Below are positions 32,095-38,013 of a stretch of DNA of 38,013 bases, in pieces. The DNA comes from Hyphomicrobiales bacterium. Lineage in GTDB: Bacteria; Pseudomonadota; Alphaproteobacteria; Rhizobiales; Xanthobacteraceae. Position 1 is the first letter of the stretch. Each line of letters begins with the position of its first letter. The position numbers and the translations under genes are program-made. The DNA is taken from contig JAGXQU010000115.1 in assembly GCA_018335895.1 (NCBI GenBank), forward strand, positions 1 through 38,013. The letters run 5' to 3'. Under the pieces are notes generated by a model that saw nothing but the letters and a program-made list of their open reading frames with translations, ran no database searches and was not told the DNA's origin.

Positions 32095-32820
32095 TTAGAT
32101 CAGCAGGTCACCCGCCTGGAAACGGCGGGCTTCTTCGGTCTTGGGTTGGGTGAAGAAGATTCCGGATAGTGTGTGCTCGATCACCCGGCCGCGGTGCAGG
32201 AGCACGACGTCGCCGGCGAGCCTGCGCGCGGTGCCGAGGTCGTGTGTCGTGACAACGATCTTGATTCCCCGGCCGGCAACTTCGCGCAGAATATCCTCGA
32301 CGGCTTTGGCCGCGGCAGGGTCGAGGCTCGCGGTGGGTTCGTCCAGAAGCAGGAGTTCCGGATCGCGCGCGAGTGCGCGTGCGAGCGCAAGCCGCTGCTG
32401 CTCTCCTCCTGAAAGGTGTCGCGCAGGCCGTGCCTCGAAGTCCGACAATCCCACCAGCGCCAGCAGCTCGGAAATTTTCCGCTTGCGGACGGCGCGCGGA
32501 ACATCGGCGGAAGCGAGAGCGTAGTCGATATTGCTCGCGGCGGAACGCATCAGCATGACCGGGCGCTGAAACAGGAAAGCCCGGCGTGTGGCCGCCGCGT
32601 TTTCGCGCCCGCCCCATGTAACGCGGCCGGCGGTGGGCTTGAGCAAACCCATGCCGATGCGCAGCAGCGTAGTTTTTCCCGAGCCATTCGGGCCGACGAC
32701 GGCCGTTGGCGCCCCGCTTGCGATCGTGAGCGCTTCGATATCGAGAATACGCCGGTTGCCGGCTTCAACCCGGGTGTGCTCGAACTGGAGAGGAAGACCG
32801 CTATCCGGAGCGCGCATCAT
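32095..32820 (-). CDS. tupC: Tungstate ABC transporter ATP-binding protein TupC
   Basis: This is the ATPase of the importer, 241 residues from the ATG at 32820. Walker A GPNGSGKT (43-50), signature LSGGEQQR (136-143), Walker B LLLLDEP (156-162) and the H-loop TTHDLG are all present. The protein is short and lacks the C-terminal TOBE domain of ModC, which fits TupC. The ATGATG start overlaps the tupB stop; the frame is open upstream to 32862 but lies inside tupB. It energises uptake of tungstate bound by TupA. Confidence 0.9.
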   Translation of the reverse strand: MMRAPDSGLPLQFEHTRVEAGNRRILDIEALTIASGAPTAVVGPNGSGKTTLLRIGMGLLKPTAGRVTWGGRENAAATRRAFLFQRPVMLMRSAASNIDYALASADVPRAVRKRKISELLALVGLSDFEARPARHLSGGEQQRLALARALARDPELLLLDEPTASLDPAAAKAVEDILREVAGRGIKIVVTTHDLGTARRLAGDVVLLHRGRVIEHTLSGIFFTQPKTEEARRFQAGDLLI

Positions 32821-33509
32821 GCGGCCCCCGCAAGCCGCTCGCCGGTGCGGCGTATAGCCCATGCAATCGCATTGATTGCGATAACGATGACAAGCAGAAC
32901 GGCGCCGAGTCCGATTGCGAGCGGGAGGTCGCCTTTCGAAGTCTCAAGTGCGATCGCAGTCGTCATCGTTCTCGTGAAACCGTCGATGTTTCCGCCGACG
33001 ACGATGACGGCGCCGACTTCCGCGCAGGCGCGGCCGAAGCCGGCGAGCAGCGCGGTCAGGAGGCTGAATCGGCCGTCCCACAACAGCGTCGCAACGCTTC
33101 CCGCCGTGCTCACATTCATCGCGGCGAGTTCGTCGCGATACTGTACCCAGAGATCGGCAAGGGTCTGGCGCGCAAGCGCTGCGATGATCGGGGTGATCAG
33201 GATCGCCTGCGCAATGATCATGGCGCGTGGCGTAAACAGGATCCCGAGAGAGCCGAGCGGGCCGGAGCGTGAAAGCAACAGAAAGACCGCGAGCCCCACC
33301 ACGACCGGCGGCATGCCCATCAGCGCGTTGACGAAGACAACAGCCGCGATCCGGCCGCGAAATTCCTTGAGCGCGAGGAGGGCTCCGAGCGGCAGACCCA
33401 CCAGGGCCGCAATCAGCGTTGCCGTCAGGCTTACATATAGAGAGAGGCCGATGATGCGATAGAGGGCAGGATCGCCGGTAATGAGCATCCAGAAAGCAGA
33501 CAAAAACAC
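32817..33509 (-). CDS. tupB: Tungstate ABC transporter permease TupB
   Basis: This is the membrane subunit, 230 residues, with about five hydrophobic segments and the permease (EAA) loop near GFGRACAEVGAVIVVGGN, which contacts TupC. The GTG at 33509 is preferred because AGAGGGG stands eight bases before it and it gives the usual family length; the frame continues open to an ATG at 33596, which would add 29 residues that do not look like a membrane start. First gene of tupBCA. The operon is divergent from the HTH-PBP regulator. Confidence 0.88.
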   Translation of the reverse strand: MFLSAFWMLITGDPALYRIIGLSLYVSLTATLIAALVGLPLGALLALKEFRGRIAAVVFVNALMGMPPVVVGLAVFLLLSRSGPLGSLGILFTPRAMIIAQAILITPIIAALARQTLADLWVQYRDELAAMNVSTAGSVATLLWDGRFSLLTALLAGFGRACAEVGAVIVVGGNIDGFTRTMTTAIALETSKGDLPLAIGLGAVLLVIVIAINAIAWAIRRTGERLAGAA

Positions 33510-33566
33510 GATCTCTACCCCTCTGAATTTGATTGCATTTGTAACGGCATAGGTCAATTCTTCGGA

Positions 33567-33594
33567 GAATATGCATACAGACGCAGGCATATTC
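33567..33594. promoter_or_regulatory. Perfect dyad between tupB and the HTH-PBP regulator
   Basis: GAATATGC (33567-33574) and GCATATTC (33587-33594) are perfect 8-base inverted arms with a 12-base spacer, ending two bases before the regulator ATG. A TTGACC -35-like box for tupB lies nearby on the minus strand (33557-33552). It is the best operator candidate in the window. It differs from the E. coli ModE site. Confidence 0.6.
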
Positions 33595-33596
33595 AT

Positions 33597-34484
33597 ATGA
33601 ATGAGCTGCTGACAACCGAAGAGGCCGCTGCCTATCTCCGTCTCTCGGAGCGCAAGCTTTACGATCTCGTTGCCGCGGGTGCCGTGCCCTGCACGAAAGC
33701 GACAGGCCGTTGGCTCTTTCCGAAAACCGATCTCGACCGCTGGCTCTCTGCTTCGGCTCTTCAGCCCGAAGCGCTATCGCGCACACCGGCTCCCCCGATC
33801 ATCGGCGGCAGCAGCGACCCGCTGCTGGACTGGGCGCTGCGCGAAAGCGGCTCGGGTCTGGCGAGTTTGCCCGAAGGCAGCGAAAGCGGATTGCGCCGCC
33901 TGCGGCACAGGGAAGTGGTCGCGGCAGCTATCCATTTGCATCGTCTGGATGGCGATGACGAGAAGGCAAACATCGACGCCGTAAGTTCGGATTTGAGTCT
34001 GCACGATGCGGTCGTGGTCTCGTTCGCGCGGCGGGAGCAGGGCTTGCTGGTTGCGCCCGGCAACCCAAAAGATCTCACGGATATGAAAGCTGTCCTGAAG
34101 CGCAAAGCCCGCCTTGCGGTGAGGCCAAAAGGCGCCGGAGCACAGCTCTTGCTGCTCGCGCTTTTGAATAAAGCCGAAGCGGATCACGGGCAGATTTCGA
34201 AGGATGCGCCGGTCTGCCATACCGGCCAGGATATCGCGCAGGCCATCCGCGAAGGCCGCGCCGATTGCGGCATTGCAACCCGTGCCGTCGCAGTGGCGGC
34301 AGGCGTGGATTTTGTCCCGCTGGTTTGGGAGCGGTTCGATCTGGTGCTCCGGCAGCGCGACTATTTCTTGCCGCCCCAGCAGGCCTTGTTCTCGTTCCTG
34401 ACAAGTGCAGCGTTCAGGAGCCGCGCCAAAGCCGTGCCCGGATATGAAGTAAGCGAGACCGGAAGAATACGCCTGGTAAAATAG
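33597..34484 (+). CDS. HTH (excisionase-type) regulator with PBP-like sensor domain
   Basis: This is a 295-residue regulator. Residues about 4-52 form an excisionase/MerR-like helix-turn-helix (LLTTEEAAAYLRLSERKLYDLV, then TGRWLFPKTDLDRWL). Residues about 65-290 form a PBP-like domain of the same class as the C-terminus of the MoeA fusion at 7905, with GSSDPLLDWALRES, the LVAPGNPKDLTDM block and REGRADCGIATRAVA. The domain probably binds tungstate or molybdate and sets DNA binding. It is divergent from tupBCA with a dyad between the genes, which fits control of tungstate uptake and of its own gene (inference). Confidence 0.88.
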   Translation: MNELLTTEEAAAYLRLSERKLYDLVAAGAVPCTKATGRWLFPKTDLDRWLSASALQPEALSRTPAPPIIGGSSDPLLDWALRESGSGLASLPEGSESGLRRLRHREVVAAAIHLHRLDGDDEKANIDAVSSDLSLHDAVVVSFARREQGLLVAPGNPKDLTDMKAVLKRKARLAVRPKGAGAQLLLLALLNKAEADHGQISKDAPVCHTGQDIAQAIREGRADCGIATRAVAVAAGVDFVPLVWERFDLVLRQRDYFLPPQQALFSFLTSAAFRSRAKAVPGYEVSETGRIRLVK

Positions 34485-34659
34485 ATCGTGTCGTTCCGGC
34501 AAAGGCCTCAGCGATCGTCGCGTCGGCTTCTGCTTCTGTTGGGTGAGTTGGGCCAGGCCCCATTCACTTTCACGCTATTCGCCGATACGGAACTGCGGCA
34601 TCCTCCGGCGGCGCTCGTCCGCAGTCCGCTGGGGCAGCCGGTATTATCGAAGGAACACC

Positions 34660-35772
34660 ATGCCCGCTCTCGCCTCCGGCAAACCGCCGTTTCGTGCCGA
34701 CCATGTCGGCAGCCTGTTGCGTCCGGCGGCGCTTCTTCAGGCGTTCAAACAGCATCAGAACGGCAGCATCGGTGATGACGCCTTCAGGGAGATTCAGGAC
34801 CGCTCCATCCTCGATGTCCTGAAGCTTCAGGAAAGTGCCGGGCTTGAGGTCGTTACCGACGGCGAGTTTCGCCGCCACTATTTCTGGAGTCGCTTCGTCG
34901 AGCGCGTGGAGGGCTTCGAGACCAGGAACGCTGTCTACAAATTCAGCGACGATGCCGGGCACGAATACGAATTCACGGCCCCCTATGCGAAAGGCAGGAT
35001 CAGCCGCGCCCGCCCACTCGCTGTCGATGAGTTCGAGTTCGTGAGAGCACGCACCCGGAAAACACCGAAGATCACACTCCCAGCACCTTCGATCATGCAT
35101 TTCTACAGGTGCAGCGATTTCGCCGACGCGAACATCTATCCCGACGCAAAGAGCTTCTTTCGCGATCTGGGCCGCATCTATCAGGAGGAGATTGCAGATC
35201 TCGCAAGCGCGGGCTGCGAATATGTCCAGCTGGATGAAGTGGCGATCGCGCTGCTATGCGATCCGGCAATGCGCGAGAAAGTGATGTCAGTCGGCCAGAA
35301 TCCGGACGAAATGGTCGATCTGTACATCGATGCGATCAACGACGCCGTATCGAAAGCGCCGCCGAATGTGCGGATTGGCGTCCACATGTGCCGCGGTAAT
35401 CTGAAGGGACATTATCTCGCCGCCGGGAGCTACGAGCGCATCGCGGAGCGGTTCTTCAGCTGCGCGAAGGTCAATCACTTTCTTCTCGAGTTCGATACTG
35501 CGCGCGCCGGAGATTTTTCTCCCTTGCGGTTCGTTCCGAAAGGGGTCGGCGTGGTGCTCGGCCTCGTGACCAGCAAGTCTCCGCAGCTGGAAAACCCCGA
35601 TGATTTGATGCGCCGGGTCGGCGAGGCGGCAAAGTACATCGATTTCGACCGGCTCGCGATCAGCCCGCAATGCGGATTCGCCTCCACGGCCGCCGGCAAC
35701 CCGCTGGCCGAGAGCGATGAACTGGCGAAGCTGAAACTCTGCGTGGACGTGGCGAAGGCTATCTGGCGTTAG
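34660..35772 (+). CDS. MetE-like (cobalamin-independent) methionine synthase-family protein
   Basis: This 370-residue cytoplasmic protein matches the C-terminal catalytic half of MetE (YxjG/YxjH-like). The zinc ligands are present as His242 and Cys244 (VHMCRGN), Glu277 (LLEFDT) and Cys338 (SPQCGF). Other landmarks are ADHVGSLLRP (13-22), VVTDGEFRR and the QLDEVAIALL block. The true MetE N-terminal half is absent, as in the YxjG group, so the methyl donor may not be the folate polyglutamate (family knowledge). The ATG follows GAAGGAAC. The 175-base gap before it shows no recognised riboswitch. Confidence 0.88.
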   Translation: MPALASGKPPFRADHVGSLLRPAALLQAFKQHQNGSIGDDAFREIQDRSILDVLKLQESAGLEVVTDGEFRRHYFWSRFVERVEGFETRNAVYKFSDDAGHEYEFTAPYAKGRISRARPLAVDEFEFVRARTRKTPKITLPAPSIMHFYRCSDFADANIYPDAKSFFRDLGRIYQEEIADLASAGCEYVQLDEVAIALLCDPAMREKVMSVGQNPDEMVDLYIDAINDAVSKAPPNVRIGVHMCRGNLKGHYLAAGSYERIAERFFSCAKVNHFLLEFDTARAGDFSPLRFVPKGVGVVLGLVTSKSPQLENPDDLMRRVGEAAKYIDFDRLAISPQCGFASTAAGNPLAESDELAKLKLCVDVAKAIWR

Positions 35773-35833
35773 CGGCCCGCCGGCCTTGATACCCCGCCCG
35801 GCGCAGGCGGTCGCATAGAGGGGACTTTTGTGC

Positions 35834-35848
35834 TGACATCATTTGTCA
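35834..35848. promoter_or_regulatory. TGA-N9-TCA box upstream of mbfA
   Basis: TGA-N9-TCA, within CTGACA (35833-35838) and TGTCAG (35844-35849), has the form of the rhizobial iron-responsive (RirA/IRO) operator. The gene is an iron exporter, which fits the context. The 6-base arms also suit other dimeric regulators. Confidence 0.4.
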
Positions 35849-35891
35849 GTTCAAAGTCTCGCCTTTGCTCGAGATCAAATCGTAGCTTGTC

Positions 35892-35907
35892 CAGGATAGC
35901 TATCCTG
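35892..35907. promoter_or_regulatory. 16-base perfect palindrome before mbfA
   Basis: CAGGATAGCTATCCTG is a perfect palindrome ending 16 bases before the ATG at 35924. It sits where a repressor would block transcription or a hairpin would shape the leader. A spacer-free palindrome of this size is rare by chance. It does not match the Irr box I know. Confidence 0.5.
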
Positions 35908-35923
35908 ACGTCGGGAGTACATC

Positions 35924-36901
35924 ATGTTCCTGAGCCTCGGATCGCGCCGCAGATTCTCAGACCTGAGCGAGAGCGAAATTCTCGCCCTTGCGATTTCTTC
36001 GGAGGAGGATGATGCGCGCATCTATGCGTCCTTCGCGGAGAAACTTCGGCCGCAGTATCCGGCCTCGGCCGCCATCTTTGACGAGATGTCGAAGGAAGAG
36101 GACACGCACCGGCAGCGCCTCATCGAGAACTTTGAGCGCCGCTTCGGAAAAGTAATACCGCTTGTTCGCCGCGAGCATGTCGCCGGATATTATTCCCGCA
36201 GACCGGTATGGCTCACACAGAGCTTGAGTCTTGAGCGAATCCAGAGCGAAGCCGCGCGGATGGAGGAAGAAGCGGCGGCATTCTACCAGCGCGCTGCCGC
36301 ACAAAGCTCGGACACACAGACGCGGAAGCTTCTCGGAGATCTCGCCGCGGCCGAACGCAAGCATGAAACCCGAGCCGAAGGACTGCGCGTCCAGTACGAG
36401 TCGAGCGAAGCCGGAAAGGGAGAGAAAGAGTCCGCGCGGCGGCAGTTCGTGCTTACCTGGGTTCAGCCCGGGCTGGCCGGATTGATGGACGGTTCGGTAT
36501 CGACATTGGCTCCGATATTCGCGACCGCGTTCGCAACCCATAATTCGTGGACCACGTTTCTTGTCGGTCTAGCGGCTTCGGTGGGGGCCGGCATCTCGAT
36601 GGGGTTTACGGAAGCCGCGCATGACGACGGCGTGATCTCGGGAAGAGGCGCGCCGTGGAAGCGGGGGGTTGCTTCTGGAATCATGACTACCGTTGGCGGT
36701 CTTGGCCACGCGTTGCCTTATCTCATCCCGAATTTCTGGCTGGCCACCGCAATTGCGGGCGTCGTCGTATTTATCGAGCTTTGGGCGATCGCGTGGATTC
36801 AGAATCGCTACATGGAAACGCCTTTCATGCGCGCGGCGTTTCAGGTGGTGCTTGGGGGCTCGCTTGTGCTGGCTGCCGGGGTCCTCATCGGAGGTTCATG
36901 A
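35924..36901 (+). CDS. mbfA: Membrane-bound ferritin/iron exporter MbfA
   Basis: This is a 325-residue fusion of a rubrerythrin-like di-iron domain (1-160) and a VIT1/CCC1-type membrane domain (about 178-325). Di-iron ligands are suggested by SSEEDD (25-30), E59-x-x-H62, the EEE at 114-116 and E144-x-x-H147. The membrane part starts at TWVQPGLAGLMDGSVSTL and has about five spans. In Bradyrhizobium and Agrobacterium MbfA exports iron and protects from iron and peroxide stress (family knowledge). Two palindromes lie in its 151-base upstream gap. Its stop overlaps an ATG of a CBS-like remnant. Confidence 0.93.
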   Translation: MFLSLGSRRRFSDLSESEILALAISSEEDDARIYASFAEKLRPQYPASAAIFDEMSKEEDTHRQRLIENFERRFGKVIPLVRREHVAGYYSRRPVWLTQSLSLERIQSEAARMEEEAAAFYQRAAAQSSDTQTRKLLGDLAAAERKHETRAEGLRVQYESSEAGKGEKESARRQFVLTWVQPGLAGLMDGSVSTLAPIFATAFATHNSWTTFLVGLAASVGAGISMGFTEAAHDDGVISGRGAPWKRGVASGIMTTVGGLGHALPYLIPNFWLATAIAGVVVFIELWAIAWIQNRYMETPFMRAAFQVVLGGSLVLAAGVLIGGS

Positions 36902-37020
36902 GAATGATTGGCTCGGCATCGCCCTCGCGAACGCGCAGTATCGTAAGCGGCGGAAAACCCATGGGCATCATTTCCCGCGAGGACATCATTCGCGTTGCGG
37001 GAATCCACGAGCCGTTAGCG
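36898..37020 (+). pseudogene. CBS-domain-like remnant
   Basis: A frame starting at an ATG overlapping the mbfA stop reads MRMIGSASPSRT and then GGKPMGIISREDIIRVAG (about residues 19-36), which resembles the last strand-helix of a CBS domain. After that it runs without homology into the antisense of the transporter gene (open to 37392). The rest of a CBS protein is missing. It could be the decayed tail of a gene whose front was lost, or chance likeness. Confidence 0.3.
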
Positions 37021-38013
37021 CGCGACTTTTCTTCCCAACAGCGCGATCGTGATCACCGGGATCAGGAATCCTGCGGCGATGGCACAAAGAAGAAGCGCGC
37101 CGAGTTCGGAGTACTCTCCCCGTGCAACCACGAAGTACTCGTTGAGGTACTTGGTGAACAACTGGCCCGCAACGAGGGCAAGATTCATGAGCGATGCCAT
37201 GAGCGCGAACCAGGTCGCGCGTTTGCCCGGCGGGGCGTAGTAGGCGATCAGCGCGAGCAGCGGCACCATGCTGAGTTGCACGAATGGAGAGCTTGTCGCC
37301 GCGTCAACGATTGCGATGGAGCGGGCACCGAATCCGAAGTTTGCTTCGGTCCATTCGTGCAGGCCGTAATAGAGCCCGACATTGGGCAGTGACAGTATTG
37401 TGCCGAGCACCGTCAGCCAGAACAGCACCGCCGGGATCGAGTATTCGGTCAACTGTTTCGAAAACATCCAGAGCACGATTACGGAAATGATCGCAGCTGT
37501 TTGCCGCAGGATGCCGTAGAAGGTCTCGTCGAATTTCAGGACGTCGATGGTCCACCAGAAGTAGCCGTCGCCGACCCCGGGCGTCGCACGGAACGCGAAA
37601 ATGATGATAGCGCTGAAGAAGATCGCGCGCCGGTGGTCAGGCGCAACGCCGCTCGTCACGAAGACCAGCATCGTGCAGACGACCGCCATCGAGAGAAGAA
37701 AAATTATCTCCTGCCCGAACGGCACCCGCAACAGGCCGATTGCCACGACCGCGCTTCCGAACGCGATCCCGCCGAGCAGGATGCGCCAATCGATCGGCCG
37801 CCGCTCGACCCCTTTCTCGGAAGCGAAGAAGGCGCCGGCCAGCGAAACCGCGGGAACGATCAAGGCGAGGAGAAAGACTTTTTCTCGCGTGAGAATTGCC
37901 GCAACCCATCCCGACAGGCCGGCGACGGCGAGGATGCCTGCGGAAAGCGCAAGGCGACCAAGTACTTGCACCATACCTAGTTCCGCGCGGACGACGCCAT
38001 CTTCTCGCGGCTC
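37015..38013 (-). CDS. BT1/folate-biopterin-type membrane transporter, C-terminal part (5' end outside window)
   Basis: The minus-strand frame is open through the right edge. The first ATG inside the window is at 37974, giving 319 residues with about nine hydrophobic segments. The segment TPGVGDGYFWWTIDVLKF, followed by ETFYGILRQ and later FAARSIAI-like blocks, resembles the folate-biopterin transporter (BT1) branch of the major facilitator superfamily, usually 450-500 residues. So about a third is probably missing and the true start lies beyond 38013. The substrate is unknown; the family includes folate and pterin carriers. Confidence in the family is moderate. Confidence 0.55.
   Translation of the reverse strand, partial: EPREDGVVRAELGMVQVLGRLALSAGILAVAGLSGWVAAILTREKVFLLALIVPAVSLAGAFFASEKGVERRPIDWRILLGGIAFGSAVVAIGLLRVPFGQEIIFLLSMAVVCTMLVFVTSGVAPDHRRAIFFSAIIIFAFRATPGVGDGYFWWTIDVLKFDETFYGILRQTAAIISVIVLWMFSKQLTEYSIPAVLFWLTVLGTILSLPNVGLYYGLHEWTEANFGFGARSIAIVDAATSSPFVQLSMVPLLALIAYYAPPGKRATWFALMASLMNLALVAGQLFTKYLNEYFVVARGEYSELGALLLCAIAAGFLIPVITIALLGRKVAR

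Noticed and set aside
34485-34659. SAM or cobalamin riboswitch before the MetE-like gene
   Set aside because: No consensus elements of SAM-II or cobalamin riboswitches were recognised in the gap.
35830-36012. A 60-codon frame overlapping the start of mbfA
   Set aside because: It covers the operator-like palindromes and runs out of frame into mbfA, with no ribosome site and no recognisable domain.

Overview
The window is GC-rich chromosomal DNA with densely packed genes, many GTG/TTG starts and 1-4 base stop/start overlaps. Gene content (Methylobacterium-type two-subunit formate dehydrogenase, FDH3-type membrane formate dehydrogenase with its DUF accessory genes, MbfA iron exporter, HTH-PBP regulator) points to an alphaproteobacterium of the Hyphomicrobiales (Bradyrhizobiaceae/Xanthobacteraceae-like). 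The genus cannot be fixed from sequence reading alone.

Layout. (1) 1-6599, an uptake and catabolism block: the end of an ABC transporter ATPase, an NMT1/SsuA-like binding protein, an alpha/beta hydrolase, a LysR regulator, and divergently a two-component flavin monooxygenase (oxygenase plus flavin reductase) with a class III CoA-transferase. The substrate is unknown. (2) 6790-12102 (+), a molybdenum-cofactor block: three MoeA-like proteins (one degenerate, one fused to a PBP-like domain, one canonical) and MobB, then a small secreted protein. (3) 12115-18161 (-), an NAD-dependent soluble formate dehydrogenase operon: a NuoE-NuoF fusion beta subunit, the molybdopterin alpha subunit, FdhD and MobA. 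(4) 18266-19561 (+), a WD40-cytochrome c fusion, convergent with a 675-residue polyferredoxin (19567-21594, -). (5) 21714-31160 (+), a long operon for a second, periplasm-facing, quinone-linked formate dehydrogenase: a biotin/lipoate-ligase-like protein, four DUF proteins, an HTH-TorD fusion, a small Tat protein, alpha, beta and gamma subunits and a 39-residue peptide, closed by a strong bidirectional terminator. (6) 31233-33509 (-), a tungstate ABC transporter (TupA, TupC, TupB), and divergently an HTH-PBP regulator with a perfect dyad between them. (7) 34660-38013: a MetE-like methyltransferase, an MbfA-type iron exporter with two palindromes upstream, a CBS-like remnant, and a BT1-type transporter cut by the window edge.

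Blocks 2-6 read as one functional neighbourhood. Tungstate (or molybdate) is imported by TupABC, inserted into the pterin cofactor by MoeA paralogues, converted to the dinucleotide form by MobA/MobB and sulfurated by FdhD. It is then loaded into two formate dehydrogenases, one giving NADH in the cytosol and one feeding the quinone pool from the periplasm. The least understood part, and the best candidate for an undescribed system, is the accessory set 21714-26129 together with the divergent polyferredoxin: six or more conserved-looking proteins without a known role, including a chaperone fused to a DNA-binding domain. No gene-free stretch exceeds 300 bases. No tRNA, rRNA, CRISPR array or insertion sequence was seen.
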